Shown piece by piece: positions 1 through 12,319 of a DNA stretch of 64,000 bases. Both the position numbers and the translations under genes were made by a program. The stretch is from positions 1-64,000 of the forward strand of contig RCNN01000499.1 in assembly GCA_003667245.1 (NCBI GenBank), read 5' to 3'. The stretch is from Heterostelium multicystogenum (lineage: Eukaryota > Evosea > Eumycetozoa > Acytosteliales > Acytosteliaceae). The notes beneath the pieces are model-generated. The model had not been told where the DNA came from and ran no database searches. It saw only the letters and a program-made list of their open reading frames with translations. How positions within the stretch are numbered: the first letter of the stretch is position 1; every line of letters begins with the position of its first letter.

Positions 1-74
1 TATCTCTATGCTACTATACTACTATCGTTTATCTAGTTCAAAAGATTAACACTGCTCTCTTCTACAAACTATAG

Positions 75-800
75 GTCCAGCTAGATGGTAAATATCAACA
101 GGAGCGATGAAACGCTGTGAAGATGATTGATGATTAGCAGTTGATGATAGAACTAACCTTCTTCAAAATAGTTACAGATATTGCAAGAATAAGCCATACA
201 TCAAGTCCAGATACTGTCGTGGTGTCCCAGATGCCAAGATCAGAATTTACGATTTGGGTCGTAAGAAGGCATCCCCAGATGAATTCCCATTCTGTGCCCA
301 TTTGATCTCATTGGAATACGAACAATTGTCCTCTGAAGCTTTGGAAGCTGGTCGTATTTCATGCAACAAGTACATCACCAAGATGGGTGGTAAGGATTCA
401 TTCCACATGCGTGTTCGTGTTCACCCATGGCATGTTCTCCGTATCAACAAGATGTTGTCATGCGCTGGTGCAGATCGTCTCCAAACTGTATGAGAGGTGC
501 CTACGGTAAGCAATGGGTACTGTTGCTCGTGTCAACATTGGTCAAATTATTTTCTCCATTCGTTGCAAGGACAACATGTCTGCTCACGTCATTGGAGGCT
601 CTCCGTCGTTCCTCATACAAATTCCCAGGTCGTCAAAAGATCGTCGTCTCCAAGAAGTGGGTTTCACCACCTACGACCGTGAGGAATACAAGCAACTCAA
701 GGCCGATGGTCGTGTCATCAACGACGGTGCCAATGTAAAATTGATCACCAACCACGGTCACCTCAAGGACTACGGAAAGTTACTCAAGGCTGCCATCTAA
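75..800 (+). CDS. rpl10: 60S ribosomal protein L10 (uL16), 5' end missing
   Basis: Structural protein of the large ribosomal subunit, QM/L10e family. The sequence shows a short exon (75-87) reading RPARC, an intron at about 88-171, and a long exon from 172 to the TAA at 798-800. Family motifs visible are [46 protein letters not shown] and [15 protein letters not shown]. The initiator and first codons lie in an upstream exon outside the window, because an acceptor-like 'actatag' precedes base 75. The long exon is broken by single-base indels near 489 (one G short), 513 (one C short), 585 (one G extra) and 660 (one G short). Undoing each gives continuous L10, so these look like sequencing errors. 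Family identity is very secure; the exact protein sequence is not. Confidence 0.93.
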
Positions 801-1214
801 ACGATCTAGTTTTAAATAAATAATGCTCCTCGTCTAATTACCCAATTTTAATTTAAATTATCCTTCTCAAAAGTAGTCATCGACAAAAAACCGAAAGACT
901 AGTCTACCATTTCCCCCAAAATATTCATTTGATTCATGAAGCTCTAACTAGTTAAAGTATATAGTTCAACTATTTATACAGATAGTATTTGTTTGATATC
1001 TTTTGCAAGTAGTCATTTAGGAAATATCATGTAAAATGAATGAAAATTAAGGGAAATCTAGCCACAATATTAATATTACTCAAAAACTCAATTCAAGGTT
1101 CTTCATTGTTTTCAAATCTTTGTGGACTCATATTTTAAGATCATTGTATTTATATCATATCTCTTAATTTGTATATAATATAGCCCAGAAAGAGAGTATT
1201 ACCAAAGTGAAGTG
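801..1214. other. intergenic, rpl10-sugt1
   Basis: AT-rich spacer between two genes on the same strand. It should hold the rpl10 3' end (AATAAAT-like at about 817) and the sugt1 promoter. No ORF, RNA gene or repeat was seen. Confidence 0.6.
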
Positions 1215-2555
1215 ATGGAAGAATTGAATAAGGGAAATTCAATTGTTTGTTGATGAGTGCTATGATGAGGCTCTGGTACACTATAATAATGCTTGTAAAG
1301 AGTTGCCAAATTCATTTGAGGCTTTCTTTAGACGTTCCTCAGTGTCACCAAAAGTTAGAGTCTCTTAATGATGCTCTTCAAGATATCAACAATTGTATTA
1401 AATTAGAACCAAATAACCAAAGAGTTATCTTAAGAAAGGGTAAGTGGCTTGTTGTCTGACTTTACAAAATTATGATTTACATATCAGTCAAAGAATGAAC
1501 CATTTCTAATCTATCAATGCGTTGAATGCACCTGTAGTCAATATTGTTTTGAGTTAGAGGAATATGATACAGCTTTTGAGTGTTTTCAATAAGGGATTGG
1601 CTTTAGATCCAGAGTCAGCTCAATTCAAGACTTGGATTAGAAAGACTAATGCAGAGTTGGAGCAAAGCAATCCAACTCCTACACCAGCTCCAAACATCGA
1701 CCCCTGCACCAACTGCTGCACCTGTCAAAGCTACTACACAACTCCAGCTGCACCAGTCGCAACCTCAACACCAGCTTCCAACATCGACCCCAGCTGCTAC
1801 CACTACACCAGCTGCACCTGCCAAACCACAATTACCGCTCCCATCATCTGGAACCAAGGTTAGACATGAGTGGTATCAAACAGGTACACATGTCACTTTG
1901 ACAATCTTTGCTAAATTTGTAACAAAAGAAAACTCCCACATTGGAAATCAAAGATAAATCTGTAAAGGTAGATTAAATATTCTTAAGGTTATTCAATATT
2001 CTAACAATATGTTTTTATCTAATTAGATTAATATTTCATTTGCTATGGCAACAGGTAGCGAATACAGCTTTGAAATTGATTTCTTTGACCCAGTTGTTCC
2101 AGCAGAAAGCACAACCAAATTTACAATACAAGGTCGAGATTGTTTTGAAAAAATCAAGAGCCATCAGATGGGACAATCTCGAATTCACAGGAAAGAAGGA
2201 CCAGTTGGTACAATTGACACTCCAGCACCAAAACCATTGGTATCACCATACCAAACCAACAAGAACTGGGACAAGATTGATGCTGGTGAAGACAAAGAAG
2301 GTGATCCATTGATCGTGTATTCCAAGATATCTTTTCAAAGGGATCAGAGGAGCAGCAACGTGCAATGATGAAGTCATTCGTCGAATCTGGTGGAACCGTT
2401 CTTTCTACCAACTGGGAAGATGTATCAAAGAAGAAAGTCAAGGTGCACCACCAAAGGGTATGGATATGAGATCATGGGCTGATGTGAGAAGGTCGTCGCC
2501 GAAAAGAAGAAAAAGAAAGAATGGGAAGACGATTTCTGATTCAGACGATGAATAA
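1215..2555 (+). CDS. sugt1: SGT1 homologue (TPR-CS-SGS co-chaperone)
   Basis: Hsp90 co-chaperone acting in SCF ubiquitin-ligase and kinetochore assembly in other eukaryotes. Order of parts: MEELNKGN start at 1215; TPR motifs ([58 protein letters not shown]); a Pro/Thr/Ala-rich linker around 1660-1850; a CS domain ([20 protein letters not shown] ... [20 protein letters not shown]); and an SGS domain ([20 protein letters not shown]). It ends SDSDDE before the stop at 2553-2555. Introns fall near 1445-1550 and 1965-2028. Frame breaks occur near 1245, 1330, 1700, 1945, 2130, 2335 and 2450, many in homopolymers. The three-domain order is diagnostic of SGT1. Confidence 0.9.
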
Positions 2556-2645
2556 AATATTATATAGTATATATATATATGTACTCGAAATAAAGATATG
2601 GTTGTTTATTTCTAAAGTAGATTTACAAAGGAGGAGTCAGATTCT

Positions 2646-4551
2646 CTAAAAATAATCTTGATTACACTGAACGAATTCAAATTCTCTTTCCATTTCACTT
2701 TGAGTTGATTGTTTTATGGTGTGATGTAGCTCTACGCTGCTCTTGATGTTGAGATCTCCACTGGTGTCAATGATTGAGATTGGTGGAGGTGGGAGTAAAG
2801 TCGCTTGTGATAGAATGGATAGGGTGGGTTTTCTCATACTGACTGGTATTGATGGATTCGATGAGAATGGATCAATGCTTTGATGAGTGTTTGTATCACT
2901 TTGTATAGAAGGAATAGTTGGTCCTCCGCTTGGTGAGCCATATGGAGAAATGTGCAGTTCATCATCTGTGTTGCGATCTTGTTGGGGGTGATGGTCAAGA
3001 GGGAATGGATTTGATAAGAAGATTCTATGATTCAATACCTGTGCTGCGATCATTAATATATGTGTTGGAGTTACAAACTTCTGACCAGACAGCATGGCAA
3101 CTATTTTTGCAGACATGGTTAGTGTTGGAGTTGCTCTTGGTTGAGGGACCAAATGTAACAAGAGGGTGGTTTCTAAGATTGACAATAATGGTTCTCATAT
3201 ACTGCTCTATGTCATGTGTAATATATATCTTGGTAAAAGTTGGCGTAGTTTAATAAGTCGTGAAGGGTGCAACAATATAGTGTGATTCAGGAGTTGCTAG
3301 AAGTGGATCAGAATCAAGTTTAATTGGGAGTAGTCTAAGTTGTTCATACAATCTTATATTAATAAGAAAACAATCCAGCTATATTTGTTTGATCAATAGT
3401 ATTGGGTTAGTCAGCATTGAATCGTTTGCTTGGGTAGGTTGACTTAACTTACCATTAGTGGTGATAATGGTTCAATTGTAGGTGAAAGTGCGTTTGGATT
3501 AGAAAGAGAGGATGCAGTTGCAATGATACTGAGAGGATGATGTGGTGTTGTAAGTGACTCCTTTGAATGCAACCTTGCGATATGTCATCATTTGCAGCAG
3601 AGTATATCTGGTTGGCATTGAGCAATATCAATGTCGTCAACCAAAAGAATATCAACCCATCTTGTAGTTGGATTCTGATTTCTGTCTGCCATTGGAGAGT
3701 TTTGATTGATGTGAGTTTGATGATCCCACAGAATCATTGCGTGATCTTGAGAGTGGTGGAGTTTCTAATGACTTTGGAGACTGTTCAAAGTTATTACTAT
3801 TGTTTAAGCTGCTGTTGTTGCTATTGTTGCTGTTGTTGATATCAGTCTTCTGTTATTTTTTGCCAGTATAGTTAGCTGCTGTTGGAGTATCAGAGGGGAT
3901 TTGGAGGAATAGCTGTTGTACCAATTCCTCCGGTGTAGTCGTACATGTGCAGCTTATATAGGCACAGCTCAGACCACTCATAATCGGGAATGTTCTATCA
4001 ATCAATTAGTTAGTAAAATGATAGCCAATATTGACATGCATTCAAGCAGCATACCTTTGATAGAACACTACAATTGCTTTCTTGCTGTTGACGATGGGTA
4101 CCGACTGTTGTATTGGATATGAGAGGTATCGATCAGCATATTTGAGTTAGATATTAATGTACAGAATATAGCATGAATCAAATCGTTTGGAAGGTAAAGA
4201 CCCGAGAGATTAAAGCTACTGTTGCTGTTGCTTTTGTTTACGATGTTTGTATTGGCTCGTACTTGAAGACATATTGCTTGCAGTAGTAGTGGTGGATTTG
4301 GAGTACTGCTTGTCGCATCATCTTTGTTGCTTCCTATTATAAGTGATGCTAGATACGATCTAAAAAATGACTATTCTATGTTCGAACTCGTCTCTGTCGA
4401 ATTCTACAGGTTCCTTTGGTAGATTCTCCTTTGGAAGATCGGGACCAACCACCTCTGGCTCTTCTGGTACATTGCTGCTTATCTGGCTTCTATTAAAGCC
4501 CAATCTACCAGTGAATTTCAAAAGTTTCTCTTGATGGCGCTCTTCATTCAT
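2646..4551 (-). CDS. MoxR-like AAA+ ATPase-related protein
   Basis: Probable AAA+ protein of the MoxR/Mg-chelatase type; cellular role unknown. It starts at ATG 4551 with MNEERHQEKLLKFTGRLGF. The middle has VDILLVDDIDIAQ (a degenerate Walker B), HPLSIIATASSL (sensor-1-like) and LDCFLINIRLYEQL (compare MoxR 'LDRF'). The end has the MoxR lid pattern: ALLxGxxFVTPxDV-VLxHR corresponds here to AMLSGQKFVTPTHI ... VLNHRIFL. A poly-N linker lies near 3760-3840. I saw no clear Walker A (GxxxxGKT), so it may be an inactive relative, or that exon may be obscured by indels. Several frame breaks and introns (one at about 3995-4053) make the exon map approximate. Assignment rests on the C-terminal half. 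Confidence 0.55.
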
Positions 4552-5209
4552 AGATAATCAATTCATTAACATCTGTAACTTTTTGAAAAACATATATATT
4601 TGTTTTAATTGAAAATTATGAAAACCAAATGCATCAGTTGATTTACCCTATTTATTTGATAAATTATTATTACTGTGCAGGAATGAAATTGAGTTTTGGA
4701 AATAGAAATGAGAACTCCTGCAAATCTGAATGGTTCCTATCCAGCTTATAAGTTGTTCTTTGCTGACCGAAAGATGGACTTCTATTTCAGAGATTTGCAT
4801 GACACAATAGGCCACTTCTTATTTTATATTGATTGGTCTACATCCATCAACCCGATAGATAAAGTTGTTTTTATCTTTAATCTAGTTTATATTATAGAAA
4901 TGTTGTTAGTTTGGCCTGCTATAGTAGGATAGCTCCGTCTAATTTAAATTGATGGATAGTTACAGTTGAAAGTGAAAAAGGTAAGGCATTTGTTGATGAC
5001 CATTTTTTCAATATATGATTTCTTTGATCTGGTTCCATTTTTCAAACTCCCCTTCATCAATGCCAATTATTTGCTATGATTTATTTGGTTATCTGATATT
5101 AATATTAAATAACAACAATGATTGAAATTACTCAATGAATACATACCTTATTGATAGATGGAGTGATGGAGTGACAATGATAGTAAAGTCATCATTTAAA
5201 GCCGATATT
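4552..5209. other. intergenic with a weak 78-codon ORF
   Basis: Gap between the MoxR-like start and the OB-protein stop, both on the minus strand. A plus-strand ORF at 4696-4932 follows an acceptor-like 'ctgtgcag' at about 4673-4680. It has an unusually mixed composition for spacer (NGSYPAYKLFFADRKMDFYF), so it could be an exon or relic. I see no family and no partner exon. On the minus strand, bases about 5015-5075 read DEGEFEKWNQIKEIIY, again without support. Confidence 0.3.
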
Positions 5210-7664
5210 TTAAAATGATAGATGATATAGTTTTTCCATGTCGACTGGATTAACAGGTGAAGCACAATGACTACATTGAAATATATTGCCAGTATTACTA
5301 TTAATATTGTTATTATTATTAGTAGTAGTAGTTGAAGTTAGTGATAGTAGTCTTTTACATGCTTTGTCTATTGTTTTAAAAGATAGTGTGTTGTGTTAGA
5401 TAATATTAGGAGTGATCAATTGGCTAGTTGGATACATACGAAAAGCAAACAATGGTAGCTGATCATATAGTACTAAATCCTTAATTCTGGCCTGTACTAT
5501 TGTATTGTGATATTTGTGTTGCTGTGACAGTGTATCAAGTGGCTTGTATAGAAATTTGGAGTTTAATAAGCTGGCCAGTGAGCTTACTATATATTTTGGG
5601 AGAAGAATAAGTAAATTTGTAAATAGGTTGAATGTAAATTAAGTCATACTTGGCTGTATAATAGATTCTTCTGATTCAATGTTCATAAATAATTTAAGTT
5701 TCTGGTCTTCTTCCATCATTCCAGGACTGCCCGCAACACTCGCACTGCTACTGTATATATTCGTAAAGAAGCACTGCTGGCCGATTCTAATGTTTCTCGA
5801 TACTTTTGCCATGTCACGACCGGTCAAGAGCAATGTAATATTGGAGTTTGACGAATCGCTGATGATAATAGGCAGTTTGGTAATGCCATCCTCAGAGTAT
5901 TTCTTCAATATTGTATTAGTGATCTATGTAGATTGGATGGCCGCCCTAGTCAATCAGATAGCTTACCATTTTTCCAATAGATATTATTCTTGCAAGTAAT
6001 GATATTCTTTTCATCCCAAAGAGTATATCGTTGATATTGATCTGATTCATATGGTTATACATATCTAATTCTTTGCTATTGTTGATATTGTTGCTGCTTG
6101 TTGGGGAATGACCATCAATGTTCATCAGGTTGCTGACTAGGATATTTGATGGCTGTGAAGATGAATGCTTGGGAATAACAAAGAATGTAGTAGAGTTTGT
6201 TACTTCAAAGACATAGGTTTGCTGCTGATTGTCGATTTTGGAATAGTTGCTTGTAAGGTTCTTGTTGTAGATGAGAAGACCTTTGATGACAAGAGTTTCG
6301 CCAGGTTTCAATAGGTCGATCGTCTTGCAATGTTGATCCCAGAATATCAGTTGAATGGTGATGTTGGAGATCCTGTCCTTTAGCAAGATAGACTGTTTCA
6401 AGTTGAATTCAAAGTGTATATCATGAGGTATAAGATTGCACCATTTAACTTCATTAGTAAGTTTCTGCGGTGATTCATCCATTGATACAATGTCAAGCAT
6501 AATAAGTCTATTCTCGTCATTGAAGTTATGTGCAATTTCGCCATTGATCATGACTGTCTGCGTATGGTTTCTTGCAGCTGTAGCTTCATTGCCAATGTAA
6601 TAATCATTTGATATCATGTATTCTAATGTTCGGTAGTGAGGATGTCTTGTCATGACATCGAGCCAATTGATCTCTTCCTCGTCCAATACAAATACAATGT
6701 TTTCCGTTGGCAAGATAACCTGATGAATGATATTGCCATTATCACCACTGATGCTATTGCCATTGTTTGTATTAGTTGATTTAATTAATTGTTGTTGTTG
6801 TTGTTGCTGTTGCAAATGATATTGATACAAAGTATAATTCACAAGAATAGACGTCATTCTTATTGTCCTATCCTTTAGAAGGTAAGTTTAGTTAGTGTAC
6901 GAGATCTCAATTAGAGTACTTAGTATTTCAATCTTACAGTCTTAATGATAGGATGTGTAGATGAGAAATATTTATCATTGATCAGGTTATAGAATTTAGT
7001 ATGTAGGTAGTGATCTATATTGGATTTAGTGTCACCAATCCTCAAATTGAAGCCAGTTGGTGGTTGAGTTGTGTCGTTGTTCGCTGGAGGACCTACATCC
7101 AAATCAAATATGAATTCATTGAGTTCATCTAAATTGTCAGAATTGATCTTGCTGGCTGGTCCATCGGTATTACTGCCTATGTTGTTATTATCATTGCCAT
7201 TGCTATTATTGATAGCAACAATCTTGGTTTCTATTCTCATGTCATAAGGAATATCATCCTTTTTGAAATAACTAGCAATTGCATAGTTTTTGTTACTATT
7301 ATTATTACTGCTGCAGATGCTGTTGTTGTTGTTATTGTGATTGTTTCTCTTTTCCTTTGATGTCAATGTTATATCTGTGTCGTATAGCTCCCACTATATA
7401 TCCTATCAAGTAAGTTAACTTTATTCTGAACACAGAGCTATTGTTGTCATAGTACTTTACATTCTTTTGTAGTTCAGCCTTAACAATTGAATAGGTGATA
7501 CCATCAGGATGTTGTTTCAGCAGATTTATGAGGTTGATGGTTAGCCAGCTCCAAGATGGTCTACTAGTAACAACATTAGCACCAATAGTATTGTCAGTTG
7601 TAGAGGCTAATATTCTTCTTTGAATGATCGATTGAAGCTCAACTAATTTCTCTTGAAATTGCAT
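5210..7664 (-). CDS. OB-fold protein with C-terminal Cys pair, SHLD2/MEIOB-like
   Basis: Probable single-stranded-DNA-binding protein. It starts at ATG 7664 with MQFQEKLVELQSIIQRR and a helix-rich segment (WSWLTINLINLLKQHPDGIT). A poly-N region follows, then OB-like strand-rich segments (TQTVMINGEIAHNFNDENRL; SNITIQLIFWDQHCKTIDLL followed by GETLVIKGLL). The C-terminus reads HNTIVQARIKDLVLYDQL, then an Asn-rich loop, then FQCSHCASPVNPVD, which recalls the zinc-bearing third OB fold of RPA1, MEIOB and SHLD2. Introns include about 6889-6938, 5908-5954 and 5580-5632. A frame break near 7340-7380 joins the first two parts. The stop is TAA at 5210-5212. Family-level naming (shieldin SHLD2 versus MEIOB versus RPA1-like) is inference; the OB-plus-Cys architecture is moderately supported. 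Confidence 0.5.
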
Positions 7665-8305
7665 AATTAATGTTGCAACTTATCATTTGATTAGTTAGTT
7701 AGACACACTTAAACTCACAAACCAACAAAAGTACTATGATTGTCTCAATTGTAAGATATTCAATTTTGAATAAAAAACAGGTCTTTTGCACAAATGACAC
7801 ATACGACCAAATTGGTTTGATTAAAATTAAATATCGTTTTTTGTAGATGGTATCGAGTGTGATCACTAATAAAATTATCCCTATTCTTTTTTACATGTTG
7901 ATCTTCATGTATCTAATTTTTATCAAGAGAAAAAAAAAGCATGGAATTACATTATATACTTATACCCTATCTTTACTGCAAACCCTGAGCTTGTGAGGGG
8001 ATGGCTAACCAGCCTAACAACTCCTGTGTCATAATTTTTTCTGGTTCCATTATGATTGTATTTTTGTTTTTTATTGATCATTAGCTTTTGTATGACTTAA
8101 CTTGGGTGCAATGGAATTTGATTTAACTAATATTTTAAAATTGGAATTCCAACATTGTTAATTTTTGTAGAGTAGAGTAGATTAGATTCTTTACACACTT
8201 GGATGATCAAGAAAAAAAGTTAATTTTTAAGTTTTATTTTATGATTGTTTTAAATGTTACATGGAGGTTAAGTAATTATCATGATCTATCTTTAATTGAT
8301 CAATT
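7665..8305. other. intergenic, with a GC-rich island at 7976-8035
   Basis: Spacer upstream of the OB gene and downstream of the first ankyrin gene. Most is AT-rich. Bases 7976-8035 are conspicuously richer in G+C, preceded by a TATA-like 'ttatatactt', and can form two short stems (CCCT/AGGG and GGCT-aacc-AGCC). No ORF covers it. Confidence 0.45.
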
Positions 8306-10119
8306 CTATCGTTTCATATAGATATATTGAATTATAATTGATGCAACATATATTATAAGAACGAAAGAACGAAATCCAAAATAGAGGAAAATATTCCACT
8401 GAAAAGCGATAGCTTCTTTCAGGGAATTTCTTAGAACTAATTTTCTGGCCCATTCCACGATTTTCATGTTTCCACCCAAGTGTGTATGAATCAATGCTCT
8501 TCGGAGTCTTTCTCCCTCAGTGATCCTGTCTTTTTTGTGGAACTTCCTACGAACCTCGGAATAGTTGTTATAAAGCCAAGTAATGAATTCAAAATCCCTA
8601 TCAGAGTCCAACAAACCAAAAAGTTTTATACTTGAGAATCCTTCTGTTCGATTCTCAGTGAGCCATTTGATAGTTTCGTAATCTCTATTTTCTATTGCAT
8701 TGTTCATCGCTTTTTTGGAACATCCTTCAGTGCGATTCTTATGTAACCATTGAACAAGCTCGAGGTTAGATGATTTTGCAGCCTCATCCATTGCCTCTAC
8801 TGTGCATCCTTCAGTTCGATTCTCGTGTAGCCATCGAACAATCTCGATACTAGATGATTTGGTGGCCTTGTCCAATTCGGTTGCTGTGTATACTTCAGCC
8901 AGGTTCTCTTGTATACACAGAGCTACATCATTGGGACCAGAGCATGCGTAATTCATTGCCGCTACAGTGCATCCTTCAGTTCGATTCTCATGTAGCCATT
9001 GAACAATCGACAAATATCCGTTAGAAGCCGCATTGTCCATAGCTTTGGCGGAACATCCTTCAGTTCTATGGTTATGAAGCCATTTGATAATTCCGATATT
9101 TCCATTTTTCGCTGCTAAATCCATAGCTTCGGAGGAACATCCTTCAGTTCTATTGGAATGGAGCCACGTAACAATGTTAAAATTTCCTATGGAGGCTGCA
9201 GAGTCCATTGCATTAGTGGTACAACCTTCGGTTCTATGTTTATGAAGCCATTGGACCATCTCAAGATCTCCATTTAGAGCTGCTTCGTTCATAGCCATTT
9301 CGGTGCAATTACCAATTTTATTTTGATGCAACCATTGTAATATGCGAAGGTCTCCATTCTTAGCAGCAGAGTCCATCAGACCTTTTTTAAAATTGGTGTG
9401 ATCAGGCTTATTAGACTGGAGAAGATACTCTAGGACATGGAAATGCTGATAATACACTGCAAAGTAATACATGCTATTTAGATGCCTATCATCTGGTCTG
9501 TTCTCGGTCAGCCATTCAATCATATCCACTCTACAACTGTAGCAGCATTGTTAAATACGTCTGGACCAGAAGCCTCGTTTCCAAGCCTTTCAGAAAAAAG
9601 CTTCACCAATTCAATATCGTTTGAGAGTGGAGATGAGTTGAGAATTGGCTTGTAGTTGAGAGACTTTCCATGTGATTGTGAAAGTTGATCCAAATAGTCG
9701 ATGAGGTCCAATCTTCCCTGGGCAGATGCACTTGAGAGGTACTTATCTTTGATATATCCTCTGTCATCGAGGTAAAAGGACTTGTGGATTTTCACTTGTT
9801 CAATGAGATATTTAGTCATTGCTAATGCTGAATCTTTAGGTGATACGATTGCATTGAAAAATAGATCATCAAAGCTTAACTTTAAGATAGCATAGGATGA
9901 TCTGATTGCTTTTATTCTGAATTCATTCGATTTTGATTCACACCACTGTTTGAACAACTCAATGTATCCATTTCCGACCAGAGCATTGGGACTATTGATC
10001 AAAGTTTGCCAACAATAGACAGTATTGCATCGATTTACACAACAGCTTCCAATCAGAGAGAATATCTTTTTCCGTATAACTACGTTGTTAAATAATGATA
10101 AAAATAGTGATTTATCCAT
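8306..10119 (-). CDS. ankyrin-repeat protein with C-terminal hydrophobic segment
   Basis: Protein of about 600 residues of the expanded dictyostelid ankyrin family; partner unknown. The start is ATG 10119 (MDKSLFLSLFNNVVIRKKIF), chosen because the next gene begins with the same MDKSLF block. The N-terminal ~60 residues form a conserved helical, F-box-like cap. Diverged ankyrin units follow, then at least seven regular 33-residue units with the signature 'WLHxNRTEGCTxxAMDxAA'. The end has a hydrophobic stretch (SFVLIIYVASIIIQYIY), a likely membrane anchor. The ORF is split near 9525, where NNAATV is followed by a frame change; one extra G gives NNAATVGRVDMIEWL. It lies in tandem with 10477-12145. 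Confidence 0.85.
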
Positions 10120-10476
10120 TATCTTTATCTGCACAAAGATTAGCAATAACTATAATAATCCAAAACTTCTCCAAACATTAATTTTTTAATAATAATCAAA
10201 ACCAAATCAAATTTTTAAGTCATTAAATTTGATTGATCAAACTCCCCAATTCCCTTTGCGACTGTTATGATTTTGGAATTTGGTGAGTTGATAAAAATGA
10301 ACAAATATTTGTGCATCATGTGATTTGATGGGTAAATTAAATTTAACAATTATGATATTTATTTCATATGGATGTGTGGTTTGTTTATCTTAACCTACAC
10401 TGTGAGCTGTGAGACATAGAATTGTCATTGGTTATTTGGAGTTGGGTACTTTGGGTTTATTGTGATAGTAACTATC
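10120..10476. other. intergenic between tandem ankyrin genes
   Basis: AT-rich spacer of 357 bases, holding the promoter of the downstream (lower-coordinate) gene and the 3' end of the other. Nothing else was recognised. Confidence 0.6.
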
Positions 10477-12145
10477 TTATCGACAATATACATAAATAAC
10501 AATTAACAATGCACACAATAAAAAGAATGAAAATAGTGCTAGTACAACCTCAACGTTTTGGAAGATTAGATACACGAGATAGAGAAATATTATGTTACAT
10601 ATTAGCTCCTTGTTTTTCAAGTAGATTCTACCGAGTATTCCTTGTATTCCCTGACCATAATGGATCTTATTGATATACTCTACAACTTCCAAGTTTCCCG
10701 TATACTGAGCAGCATCAATTGCGAAACTCAAGGCATCTTCTGTTCGAACCTCAATTCTATTCTCATACAGCCATACTACAGTTTTCCAAATGTCCAATAC
10801 TGGCGGCATTGACAATTGCCTGAGGAGTACATCCTTTGGATTTGTTATGGAACCATTTAACCATGTCCAAGTTACCGCTTAAAGTTGCGTTGCTCATGGC
10901 ATCTGACGTACATCCTTCTGTTCGGTTATCGTTCAACCATTCGACAAGACTAAGGTTGGCTGCTCTGAGAGCTGCTCTATCCATTGCATTCGTTGTGCAT
11001 CCCTCAGTTCGATTCTTGTGCAGCCACTTCACTATTTCAAAATGACCATTTCCTGCTGCTTCGTCCATTGCTTCTTTTGTGCATCCTTCACTGCGATTTT
11101 CGTGTAACCAAAGTACAACTTCAAAATGACCATTTCCGGCGGCTTTGTTCATTGCTGCTACAGTGCATTTTGCACTAAGATGGTGATGCAACCACTGAAC
11201 TATTGAAAGGTGGCCATTGGATGCCGCGTCGTCGATTGCGCGATGAGAGCACCCTTCAGTCCTATTTTGGTGAAGCCATTCAACTATTTCCAAGTAACCA
11301 TTTCGAGATGCATTATTCATTGCTTTAGTTGAACACTTTCCTATTTTATTGAGATGAAGCCATTTCAATAAATTAAAGTAACCTCGACCTGCTGCCATAT
11401 CCAAAAGATAATTATTAGATTTGAATGGTAGCCTACTGTCATTTTTGGTTGATTTCTTCAGATATTCCAAGATGTGTAGATGATTCTCTTTCACTGCATT
11501 GTTGATGATAGCATTGCCTTTCAAGTCTTGAGGTCTGTTTACAACTAGCCATTCGATCATATCTAGTCTACCCACTTGAGCAGCTGAGTCAAACACAATA
11601 CAGCTAGATTGCACAGGTCCAACTTTATCAGAAATATGCTGCAGCATCGCCATATCATTTGAATACGGTATAAAACTGAGAATCAATTTGTAGTTAAGTT
11701 GTTTACCATATCTATTTGCCAACAGGTCAGCGAAATAGTTGATGACTTCCCATCTCCCATATTTAGCTGCAGCCTTAAGCAATTCATCATGGATGCACTG
11801 ATTGGATTTATCTATATAGGCCGATTCCTTCACCTTAAGATGCTCAATTAAGTATCTAAGTATGGTCAAAGTATTTGGAGCCTTTGATTTTACAACATTC
11901 TCCATAATCTGACGGATCCTAAATTCATCCATTTCTTTGAATAATTGTAAGTTTGATTTTGAACCTATCCAAGATTTGAATAGATCAAGATATCCATTTC
12001 CAATCATAACATTTGGTTTTCTAATCAAACTATTCCATTTGTATTTTGTTTTACATTTCATCAAACAACTGCCTCCCAACAGGTGAAATATCTCTTTTTG
12101 TATAACCTTGTTATTAAATAATGATATAAATAATGATTTATCCAT
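10477..12145 (-). CDS. ankyrin-repeat protein with C-terminal membrane segment
   Basis: Tandem paralogue of 8306-10119. The start is ATG 12145 (MDKSLFISLFNNKVIQKEIF). An N-terminal cap (HLLGGSCLMKCKTKYKWNSL) is followed by diverged and then regular ankyrin units (WLHQNRTEGCSHRAIDDAA, WLHENRSEGCTKEAMDEAA). The C-terminus is strongly hydrophobic (LICNIIFLYLVYLIFQNVEV then VLALFSFFLLCALLIVIYVY), enough for one or two membrane spans. The frame breaks near 10790: IGHLENCSM becomes IGHLETVVWLYENR if one A of an A-run is removed. Both copies keep cap, repeats and tail, pointing to duplication of a whole gene. Confidence 0.85.
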
Positions 12146-12319
12146 TCTAGTTATATCGATACAATTAAGCAATTAAAGTACAAGAAATTAATCTTTGCAA
12201 TAACCTACTAAATTTCAAGGGTGACCCTCATTAAAATAAATCTATTTTAATTCACTAACTTGATCAGTTAACCCACAACACCAGTTATTTTTAAAATCAA
12301 AATGAATGAATCGTTGCGC

